Shown here: one piece after another, positions 1 through 7,301 of the stretch | Position numbering within the stretch: position 1 is the first letter of the stretch | Layout of the letters: each line of letters opens with the position of its first letter | Source: CAYLNK01 sp964384675 | GTDB lineage: Bacteria; Acidobacteriota; Thermoanaerobaculia; UBA5066 | Direction of reading: 5' to 3' | Assembly (NCBI GenBank): GCA_964384675.1 | Contig: CAYLNK010000263.1 | Coordinates: 1-9,842, forward strand | DNA: 9,842 bases | Program-made: the position numbers and the translations under genes | The notes under the pieces: generated by a model | Database searches by the model: none | What the model was told of the DNA's origin: nothing | Seen by the model: the letters and a program-made list of their open reading frames with translations, nothing else

Positions 1-76
1 GGGCGCTCGCAGGGGGCGGCGCGGAGGCGCAGCCCGCGAGGACCGCGAGGCCGAATGCCGGAGCGAAACGCCGCAT
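1..76 (-). CDS. N-terminus of a lipoprotein, truncated by the left window edge
   Basis: Only the first 25 codons are inside the window. They read as a lipoprotein signal: positively charged start (Met-Arg-Arg), a short hydrophobic stretch of about residues 4-14, then a lipobox Leu13-Ala-Gly-Cys16, followed by an Ala/Pro/Ser-rich linker. By the known rules of this signal type the protein would be cut before Cys16, lipidated and anchored in a membrane. Its mature domain and function are out of view. The ATG shares its A with the last base of the TGA stop of the DUF1330 gene upstream (sequence TGATG on the minus strand), so the two are probably translationally coupled and transcribed together. 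I am fairly sure of the lipoprotein call because start overlap, signal and lipobox agree, but the product cannot be named. Confidence 0.7.
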   Translation of the reverse strand, partial: MRRFAPAFGLAVLAGCASAPPPASA

Positions 77-366
77 CAGAGCGTCTCGACCACGACCATC
101 GTGGTGCCGGCCGTGGTCCGGAGACGCGCCTCCTTCGCGGCCGCGTACTCGGGCGAGGCGTACCAGGCCCGCGCCGCGTCGGCCGAGGCGAACTCCAGGA
201 CGACGAGCCGCTTCGGGGCCCACGGCCCCTCGAGCACCGTCGTGGCGCCGCCGCGCGCCACGTAGCGGCCGCCGTGGGCCGCGATGGAGACGGACGCGAG
301 GCGCTTGTACTCCTCGTAGCCGACCGGATCGGTGACGTCGATGTCGACGATGACGAGTGCGGGCAT
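76..366 (-). CDS. DUF1330 family protein (small dimeric alpha/beta-barrel)
   Basis: A 96-residue protein covering the whole DUF1330 domain, the family's usual length. Visible family hallmarks are the N-terminal strand with the Pro14-x-x-Tyr17-x-x-Tyr20 segment, the GGRYVARGG block at residues 32-40, Glu46-Gly with Pro48-Trp49 in the middle, an EF strand end at 58-59, and the AWY-x-SPEY block at 67-74. DUF1330 proteins are small ferredoxin-like-fold proteins related to antibiotic-biosynthesis monooxygenases. No enzymatic activity is established for most of them, so none is assigned here. The start is supported by a GGAGGG ribosome site at 370-375, though the spacing is only 3 nt. It lies 34 bp after the hydrolase gene and overlaps the following lipoprotein start by one base, so it is the middle gene of a likely three-gene transcript. 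There is no signal peptide, so it is probably cytoplasmic. Confidence 0.88.
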   Translation of the reverse strand: MPALVIVDIDVTDPVGYEEYKRLASVSIAAHGGRYVARGGATTVLEGPWAPKRLVVLEFASADAARAWYASPEYAAAKEARLRTTAGTTMVVVETL

Positions 367-400
367 GGTCCCTCCGGGCGGCCTTCCGCCCGCCCGGATC

Positions 401-1183
401 TTAGCGGCCCATCAGCGGCGCGATCGCGGCGAGGACCTCGTCCGCCAGCGGGCCGTGCGGCTTCCCCTCCACCACGGAAAGCGAGACGTTCCGGAATCCG
501 TGCGCCCGGGCGACCTCCATCGCCTCCTTCGTCTGGCCGAGCCACGCCTCGTACGCCACGCGGCTCTCCGCGGCCGCGGCGCCGACGAAGAGCACGCGCA
601 CCGGGAGATCGGCCCGGGACGGAGAGGTGGAGTACGCCGCGGCGTCGAGCCAGCGCCCCTTGTAGTTCGTGGAGACCGGGACGACCCCGCGCAGGGCCTC
701 CGGGTGCCGGAACAGCATCGCCCAGACGGTGTGCCCTCCGGCCTCCCAGCCGGTCAGGAAGTAGCGGTCCTCGCCCCCGTCCCTCTTGCTCACGTCGGCC
801 AGGACCGCGGCGATCCCCTCGTCGTCGAAGCCGAAATCCCCGGCACGCTTCACCTGCGCCCAGGCCGCCTCCGAGTAGTGATAGGAGTCCGCATTCCTGT
901 ACCCGGCCCCGCCGCTGGTGACGACGTACGGCGCCACCAGCAGGAGCGGGCGGTCCCCCCGTGCCTTCACGAAGGCGTCGAGGTTGCCCAGGAAATCGCG
1001 TCCGGCATCCGGGATGACGACCAGGACCGGCCAGCGCTTCCCGGCGGTCCAGCCGACGGGCCGGGAGACCGCGTACTGCATCGGGTGACCGGTCGCGGTT
1101 CGGACCTCGGGGGCCGCCCGGACCTCCGGCGCGAGGGATGCGGCCGTCGCCAGGACGAACGCCGGGGAAAGGGCCCGTTTCAT
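401..1183 (-). CDS. Secreted alpha/beta-hydrolase-fold (esterase-like) protein with Glu in the nucleophile elbow
   Basis: A 260-residue protein with a signal peptide (Lys2-Arg3, hydrophobic core, likely cleavage after Ala23) and no lipobox, so it is exported. The rest reads like the PHB-depolymerase/dienelactone-hydrolase side of the alpha/beta-hydrolase superfamily: a core strand WPVLVVIPDAG (51-61), a strand LLLVAPY (80-86), the elbow region TGWEAGGH (144-151), and a late His243 in GKPHG before a final helix. In active members the elbow is Gly-x-Ser-x-Gly. Here it is Gly145-Trp-Glu147-Ala-Gly149, codon GAG, two base changes from any Ser codon. The usual acid position after the strand VRVLFVG (195-201) is Ala/Glu-rich rather than a clear Asp. 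Activity is therefore uncertain: it could be a non-catalytic or altered relative. The start is well supported by GGAGGAGA at 1189-1196. It is first gene of the minus-strand group with DUF1330 and the lipoprotein. Confidence 0.78.
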   Translation of the reverse strand: MKRALSPAFVLATAASLAPEVRAAPEVRTATGHPMQYAVSRPVGWTAGKRWPVLVVIPDAGRDFLGNLDAFVKARGDRPLLLVAPYVVTSGGAGYRNADSYHYSEAAWAQVKRAGDFGFDDEGIAAVLADVSKRDGGEDRYFLTGWEAGGHTVWAMLFRHPEALRGVVPVSTNYKGRWLDAAAYSTSPSRADLPVRVLFVGAAAAESRVAYEAWLGQTKEAMEVARAHGFRNVSLSVVEGKPHGPLADEVLAAIAPLMGR

Positions 1184-1188
1184 CGTTC

Positions 1189-1196
1189 TCTCCTCC
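1189..1196 (-). promoter_or_regulatory. Ribosome binding site of the hydrolase gene
   Basis: GGAGGAGA on the minus strand, 5 nt before the ATG at 1183. It fixes that start. The 217-bp divergent gap it sits in (1184-1400) must hold promoters for both the hydrolase group and the SerA-like gene, but I find no convincing -35/-10 pair there. Confidence 0.7.
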
Positions 1197-1383
1197 GGCG
1201 GCCGTCCCGCCCGGTCCGGCTGGTACGGATCAGGCGCCGCGACGGTTTCAGGGCCCCCCGGAGCGGGGCGCCTGAGCCCCCTGCACTATTCCCAACCCCC
1301 TGTCCCCGACCCATCGTGAGAGAGGACGGAAGTCTGCCGCCCGAGGAGTGGCCGGGAGGGCGGCCCCGCGGCGGACCCGGTCC

Positions 1384-1393
1384 AAAGGAGGGG
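1384..1393 (+). promoter_or_regulatory. Ribosome binding site of the SerA-like gene
   Basis: AAAGGAGGGG, a near-perfect match to the 16S rRNA 3' end, 7 nt before the ATG at 1401. It is the strongest ribosome site among the plus-strand genes of the window and settles the start. Confidence 0.75.
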
Positions 1394-1400
1394 TAGCCCC

Positions 1401-2327
1401 ATGAAGATCCTCATCGCGGATGCCTTCGACGACTCTCTCCCCGCGCGGCTCGCCCAGTTCGGCGAGGTGATGACCGACGTCTCACGCCTGGCGGAGGCCG
1501 ACGTCCTCCTGGTGCGGTCCAAGACCAAGGTCACTCGGGACACCCTCGCCCGGGCCCCGAAGCTCCGCCTCGTCATCCGGGGCGGCGTCGGCCTCGACAG
1601 CGTCGACGTCGAGGCGTGCCGCGAGCGCGGCATCGAGGTGAAGAACACGCCCCGCGCGTCGTCCGTGGCCGTGGCCGAGCTGGCGATGGCCCTCATGCTC
1701 TCGGTGCCGAACCGCGTCGTCGAGTCTCACAACTCGATGAAGGACGGCAAGTGGCTCAAGAAGGAGATGAAGCGGACCGAGCTGTTCCAGAAGACGCTCG
1801 GCCTCTTCGGCGTCGGCCTGATCGGCACGGAGGTGGCCCGGCGCGCCCAGGCGTTCGGGATGCGCGTCATCGCGTTCGACCCGAACCTCGCCAATCACGC
1901 CCTGGCCGAGCTGGTGGACAGCGAGGCCGAGCTGTTCGCCCAGGCCGACTTCATCAGCCTCCACCTGCCGCTCACCCAGGAGACCAAGGGGATGATCAAC
2001 CGGCACGCGATCGAGCGGATGAAGGACGGGGCGATCCTCGTCAACACCGCCCGCGGCAACCTGGTGGTCGAGGAGGACATCGCGGCGGCTCTCCGGTCCG
2101 GAAAGCTGCGGGCCTACGCCACGGACGTCTACTGCGGCGACCCCCCGGAGCACGGCTGCCCGCTCCTGTCCGCGCCGAACGTCCTGATGACGCCGCACAT
2201 CGGCGGCTCGAGCAAGGAGAACCTCCTCCGGATCGGCGAGACCGTGCTCGAGCTGATGAAGAAGTGGACGGCCGCCGAGAGCCGGTCCAAGGTCGGTGCC
2301 GAGAAGAAGGTCCCCGTCCTGGTCTGA
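1401..2327 (+). CDS. SerA-like D-2-hydroxyacid dehydrogenase (3-phosphoglycerate dehydrogenase family, no ACT domain)
   Basis: A 308-residue member of the D-isomer-specific 2-hydroxyacid dehydrogenase family. The order is a catalytic N-terminal half (about 1-100) with RGGVGLDSVD at 60-69, then the NAD-binding Rossmann domain with Gly137-x-Gly139-x-x-Gly142 (LFGVGLIG) and Asp160 ending the second strand, then the return to the catalytic domain. Active-site positions are Arg218 (NTARG) and His266 in TPHIGGS, the latter typical of phosphoglycerate dehydrogenase. The third member of the family's Arg/Glu/His trio, normally Glu-Pro after DVF, appears as Asp247-Pro. The protein ends in a short charged tail with no ACT or ASB regulatory domain, so if it makes phosphohydroxypyruvate for serine it would lack the classical ACT serine sensor. 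Other 2-hydroxyacids are possible substrates. It is a single gene, divergent from the hydrolase and convergent with mdh. Probably cytoplasmic. Confidence 0.88.
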   Translation: MKILIADAFDDSLPARLAQFGEVMTDVSRLAEADVLLVRSKTKVTRDTLARAPKLRLVIRGGVGLDSVDVEACRERGIEVKNTPRASSVAVAELAMALMLSVPNRVVESHNSMKDGKWLKKEMKRTELFQKTLGLFGVGLIGTEVARRAQAFGMRVIAFDPNLANHALAELVDSEAELFAQADFISLHLPLTQETKGMINRHAIERMKDGAILVNTARGNLVVEEDIAAALRSGKLRAYATDVYCGDPPEHGCPLLSAPNVLMTPHIGGSSKENLLRIGETVLELMKKWTAAESRSKVGAEKKVPVLV

Positions 2328-2347
2328 CCCCCCGCGAGGCAGAGGGG

Positions 2348-2380
2348 AAAAAAAGCGGCCGGGCGCCGAGGCGCCCGGCC
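2348..2380 (-). terminator. Intrinsic terminator of the gltA-mdh transcript, possibly bidirectional
   Basis: The inverted repeat GGCCGGGCGCC (2357-2367) and GGCGCCCGGCC (2370-2380) folds as a 10-bp all-GC stem with a four-base loop. Reading on the minus strand, the stem is followed after GC by seven consecutive T (A-run at 2348-2354), a textbook intrinsic terminator 33 bp past the mdh stop. In the plus direction the hairpin is followed only by CATTT, so it may stop the SerA-like transcript less efficiently. It fills the 85-bp convergent gap between the two genes. Confidence 0.85.
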
Positions 2381-2412
2381 CATTTGCCGGGATCCGGGAC
2401 CTGCGCTCGGGA

Positions 2413-3372
2413 TTACCGAACGCCGGCCATCTCCTCCACGGGGACCATGAGCTTCCGCGCCTCGGCGATCGACTCCGTCCCGAGCTTGATCGAGCTCTCG
2501 AGCATGGTCTTCTCTTCCGCCGAAAGGTCGAGCTCGAAGACCTTCTCCACCCCGTTGGCCCCGAGGAGGACGGGGACGCCGAGGTAGATGTCCTTCACGC
2601 CGTACTGGCCGTCCAGGTAGGCCGCGCACGGGACGATCCGCCGCTCGTCGAGGAGCACGGCCTGGACCATCTCGGCGGCGGCCGCCGCCGGCGAGAAGTA
2701 GGCGCTGAAGCCGAGGAGCTTGACGATCTCGCCCCCCGCGCCCCGCGTCCGCTTCACGATGGCGTCGACCTTCTCCTTCGGAAGGAGCTTCTCGATCGGG
2801 ACGCCTCCGGCGGTGGCGTACCGCATCAGCGGCACCATCTCGTCGCCGTGGCCGCCCAGCACGAAGGCGCTGACGTCCTTCACCGAGCAGCCGATCTCCA
2901 TCGCCAGGAAGCAGCGCAGCCGGGCCGTGTCCAGGATGCCGGCCATGCCGAAGACGCGATTGGGCGTCCAGCCGCTGACCTTCCGCGCGACCCACGTCAT
3001 CGTGTCGAGCGGGTTGGCGACCATGATGAGCTTCGCGCTGGGCGAGTACTTGACGACCTGCTCCACCACCGGCTTCACGATGGCGATGTTCTTCCGGAGC
3101 AGGTCCTCCCGGCTCTCGCCGGGCTTCCTGGGCATGCCCGAGGTGACCACGACGACGTCGGACCCTACCGTCTCCTCGAAGCCCGTCGCACCGACGATCC
3201 CGATGTCGGACCCGTCGATGGGACGGAGCTCCATCAGGTCGAGGGCCTTGCCGGCGGCGAGGTTCGGGACGATGTCGACCATCACGAGGTCGCCCAGCGC
3301 CTTCTGCGCCAGGATGTGGGCGAGCGATTCGCCGACGCGCCCCGCGCCGACGACGGTGATCTTCTTGCGCAT
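2413..3372 (-). CDS. mdh: Malate dehydrogenase (NAD-dependent, LDH-like type)
   Basis: A 319-residue enzyme that interconverts malate and oxaloacetate in the TCA cycle in the cytoplasm. The Rossmann fold begins at once: VVGAGRVG (7-14), with Asp33 ending strand 2 as expected for NAD preference. The mobile substrate loop carries Arg82 and Arg88 (MPRKPGESRED), where Arg at the first position marks malate rather than lactate specificity. The relay pair is Asp148 with Arg151 (GILDTAR) and His175 (GGHGDEM). All key residues are present. The ATG at 3372 is chosen over an in-frame GTG at 3396 because GGGGGAG lies 6 nt ahead of it (3379-3385) and homologs start just before the glycine motif; the GTG would overlap gltA. 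It follows gltA by 16 bp and is followed by a strong terminator, so the two form an operon joining malate oxidation to citrate formation. Confidence 0.96.
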   Translation of the reverse strand: MRKKITVVGAGRVGESLAHILAQKALGDLVMVDIVPNLAAGKALDLMELRPIDGSDIGIVGATGFEETVGSDVVVVTSGMPRKPGESREDLLRKNIAIVKPVVEQVVKYSPSAKLIMVANPLDTMTWVARKVSGWTPNRVFGMAGILDTARLRCFLAMEIGCSVKDVSAFVLGGHGDEMVPLMRYATAGGVPIEKLLPKEKVDAIVKRTRGAGGEIVKLLGFSAYFSPAAAAAEMVQAVLLDERRIVPCAAYLDGQYGVKDIYLGVPVLLGANGVEKVFELDLSAEEKTMLESSIKLGTESIAEARKLMVPVEEMAGVR

Positions 3373-3388
3373 CGGTGTCTCCCCCGCC

Positions 3389-4729
<1,341 letters not shown>

Positions 4730-4733
4730 GGGC

Positions 4734-4740
4734 CCTCCTT
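4734..4740 (-). promoter_or_regulatory. Ribosome binding site of gltA
   Basis: AAGGAGG on the minus strand with a 4-nt spacer to the ATG at 4729. It decides between this start and the longer in-frame GTG start at 4816. Confidence 0.7.
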
Positions 4741-4823
4741 GGCGCGAGGAGCGCAAGCTCCCCCGCCCTCGATCATCTCGACTGTCAACTCGCGGATCTC
4801 CGCGGATACGAGCCACCGTGACC

Positions 4824-4898
4824 GTCCACCGCGTGGACAGCCGCGGCAGGGAAGATCTGCCGCCCTGGTCCAGACGCTAAAGTCTGCCTCCCGGGCAG
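4824..4898. repeat. Cluster of short inverted repeats in the gltA/reductase intergenic region
   Basis: The 316 bp between gltA and the reductase contain no gene that I can support. This part holds successive stem-loops: GTCCAC/GTGGAC at 4824-4838 (3-nt loop), GCGGCAG/CTGCCGC at 4843-4863 (7-nt loop), CAGAC/GTCTG at 4871-4886 (6-nt loop) and CTGCC/GGCAG at 4884-4898, the last two overlapping. All arms are perfect. They could be a structured 5' leader of gltA on the minus strand, or a REP-like dispersed palindromic element, since the arms share CTGCC/GGCAG words. The stretch from 4900 to 4980 shows nothing further that I can interpret. Confidence 0.4.
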
Positions 4899-4986
4899 GA
4901 CAAGCAATGATGTGGATGATTCAGTCCACCGATCCCCGAGGGTCCCCGGGCGGTGGGACGGCGCGGGATGGCGGGCACAACGATAT

Positions 4987-5014
4987 AAGTGACAAATATT
5001 GACATTTGTAAGTT
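4987..5014 (+). promoter_or_regulatory. Candidate TetR-type operator overlapping a promoter -35 element
   Basis: An imperfect 28-bp palindrome centred at 5000/5001. The left arm AAGTGACAAAT (4987-4997) and the complement of the right arm ATTTGTAAGTT (5004-5014) agree at 9 of 11 positions, with ACAAAT/ATTTGT perfect. Size and form fit known TetR-family operators, and a TetR gene lies downstream in the same transcript. A consensus -35 hexamer TTGACA (4999-5004) lies inside the palindrome; the matching -10 with 17-nt spacing (GAGACT at 5022) is weak. TATAAG at 4984-4989 is an alternative -10-like word. The site is conspicuously AT-rich in this genome. Which protein binds is inference. Confidence 0.55.
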
Positions 5015-5027
5015 GCGGTCCGAGACT

Positions 5028-5043
5028 CCCCTCCGCGGAGGGG
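5028..5043 (+). promoter_or_regulatory. Perfect 16-bp palindrome covering the only purine-rich ribosome site of the reductase
   Basis: CCCCTCCGCGGAGGGG is a perfect palindrome ending 2 nt before the reductase ATG at 5046. As RNA it folds into a 6-bp stem with a CGCG loop and would bury GGAGGGG, the only ribosome-binding-like sequence there. It may be a translational lock or a second protein site. The alternative is chance in GC-rich DNA. Confidence 0.45.
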
Positions 5044-5045
5044 GC

Positions 5046-6047
<1,002 letters not shown>

Positions 6048-6054
6048 CGGTGGC

Positions 6055-6645
6055 GTGGGGAAGGGCGACGACACGAGGGAGCGGATCCTCGACAAGACCG
6101 TCGAGCTGCTGCGGCGGCACGGCCCCGCGAAGGTGACGGTGGTGGACGTGGCACGCGCGCTCGAGATGAGCCACGCCAACGTCTACCGCCACTTCGCGAG
6201 CAAGGCCGCACTCACCGACGCCGTGGCGGAGCGGTGGCTCGAGACCGTCTCCCGGCCGCTCGAGGCGATCGCCGCCGGAGACGATCCGGCTCCCGAGCGG
6301 CTCGCGCGCTGGCTCTTCGCCCTGATCGAGATCAAGAGGCGAAAGGTGCTGGAAGACCCCGAGCTCTTCTCGACCTACCACGACATCGCGGTGCAGGCGC
6401 GGGACGTCGTCTCGCGTCACGTCGACTCGCTGCGCGGGCAGGTGGAGCGGATCGTGCGGGACGGGGTCGCGGCCGGAGCGTTCCGGGTGACCGACTCCGG
6501 CGCAGCCGCGTCGGCCGTGCTCGACGCCACACTCCGGTTCCACCACCCGCACCACGTGCTGGAGTCCGCGGGGCGCCCCGTCAAGAAGGAGGCGAAGCGC
6601 GTGCTGGGGCTCCTCCTCGCCGGTCTCGCCGCCGGCGTCGTCTGA
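6055..6645 (+). CDS. TetR family transcriptional regulator
   Basis: A 196-residue TetR/AcrR-type repressor. The DNA-binding domain spans about residues 7-54: helix 1 TRERILDKTVELLRRHG, then the helix-turn-helix VTVVDVARALEMSHANVYRHF at 27-47, with the family signature VYRHFASKAAL. The helical C-terminal half would bind ligand and dimerise; it includes RFHHPHH at 161-167, resembling the TetR_C_17-type domain. It begins at GTG 6055, 7 bp after the reductase stop, with no clear ribosome site, so translation is likely coupled to the reductase. An ATG overlapping the reductase stop (6044) is in another frame. By position it most likely controls the reductase-tetR operon through the palindrome at 4987-5014, de-repressing on a small electrophile or carbonyl ligand. 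That role is inferred. Confidence 0.92.
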   Translation: MGKGDDTRERILDKTVELLRRHGPAKVTVVDVARALEMSHANVYRHFASKAALTDAVAERWLETVSRPLEAIAAGDDPAPERLARWLFALIEIKRRKVLEDPELFSTYHDIAVQARDVVSRHVDSLRGQVERIVRDGVAAGAFRVTDSGAAASAVLDATLRFHHPHHVLESAGRPVKKEAKRVLGLLLAGLAAGVV

Positions 6646-6656
6646 AGCGTGGGCCG

Positions 6657-7094
6657 TCAGCCGCTCTGGAGCAGGTAGAGGCCCGCCAGGCAGAGGCAGA
6701 CGCCCGCCAGGTGCCGGAGCGACACGCTCTCGTGGAACGCCAGGACGCCGATCGGGATCAGGATCAGCGCCAGCAGCGTCCCCGAGGTGAGGGCCACCGA
6801 CCGCACCGGCCATCCGGCCCGGTAGGCGAGCAGGAAGCCGAACTCGACACCGACGATCGTGAATCCCAGGACCACGCTGCTGACGTTCAGGGTCCGGAAG
6901 GCGGCGAGGAACGGCACCGGCTGCTTCAGGAGCGGCCAGATGCCGAGCGTGACGACCAGCGCGGTGAGGTAAGACACCACGACGGACGCGGCGGAGCTGG
7001 CCTGCGGCGGGATGGTGCGCTGCGCCACGTGGTACGCCACGTTCGACGCCACCACGAGGGCGACCGGGAGCCAGAGGGCGCCGGAGGTCTTCAT
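6657..7094 (-). CDS. Small EamA-type (drug/metabolite transporter superfamily) membrane protein
   Basis: A 145-residue very hydrophobic protein with about five membrane segments, near residues 7-24, 36-56, 72-92, 98-118 and 126-143. The C-terminal pattern, a helix with SGTLLALILIPIGVLAFHESVS followed by LAGVCLCLAGLYLL, is typical of a single EamA repeat. Full DMT transporters carry two repeats in about 300 residues, so this single-repeat form would need to dimerise. It sits in the inner membrane, and the substrate is unknown. ATG 7094 is preferred to an in-frame GTG at 7118 because AAGGAGAA lies 7 nt upstream (7102-7109). It converges with tetR, leaving only 11 bp between the stops, and I see no T-rich terminator in the gap. 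The 207 bp upstream (7095-7301) are shared with the divergent substrate-binding gene. Confidence 0.82.
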   Translation of the reverse strand: MKTSGALWLPVALVVASNVAYHVAQRTIPPQASSAASVVVSYLTALVVTLGIWPLLKQPVPFLAAFRTLNVSSVVLGFTIVGVEFGFLLAYRAGWPVRSVALTSGTLLALILIPIGVLAFHESVSLRHLAGVCLCLAGLYLLQSG

Positions 7095-7286
7095 CGCGGG
7101 ATTCTCCTTCAGGGACACGCCTGGTGGCCCGTGAGCGGGAAACCAGAAGCGCCTGCTCGGTCCTCGACGTCGATAGCCGCGTTGCGCCTCCTCGGCGAAG
7201 AGCCAACTTCAGCCCTGCGTCGGCGCGCCTTGCTCTCGACGCCGATCACCGTCGCATCCGCTTCCGATTCCTCGCTCACGAGCCAC

Positions 7287-7292
7287 TAGAAT
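7287..7292 (+). promoter_or_regulatory. Possible -10 element giving a near-leaderless transcript of the substrate-binding protein
   Basis: TAGAAT matches TATAAT at 5 of 6 positions and lies 9 nt before the ATG at 7302, which would put the transcript start within a few bases of the codon. No ribosome site precedes this ATG, which would fit leaderless translation. No good -35 is present (best TTCCGA at 7262, spacing 19), so this remains tentative. Confidence 0.35.
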
Positions 7293-7301
7293 CTCCTCTG
7301 G

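Noticed and set aside
1248..1275. Imperfect GC-rich inverted repeat (TCAGG/CCTGA ends) in the divergent hydrolase/SerA-like gap
   Set aside because: The inner part mismatches, there is no T-run, and C/G runs of this kind arise easily by chance at this GC content.
4989..5045. Longer GTG start for the reductase, adding 19 residues
   Set aside because: It would start inside the candidate operator and promoter, and the added residues do not resemble the family's N-terminus.
6618..6637. CGCCGG/CCGGCG hairpin near the end of tetR as a terminator
   Set aside because: It lies inside coding sequence, has an 8-nt loop and no T-run; probably coincidence from Ala/Gly codons.
7109..7279. A 56-codon minus-strand open frame starting at GTG 7279, upstream of the EamA gene
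   Set aside because: No clear ribosome site, weak codon bias and no recognisable motif, so it cannot be supported as a gene.
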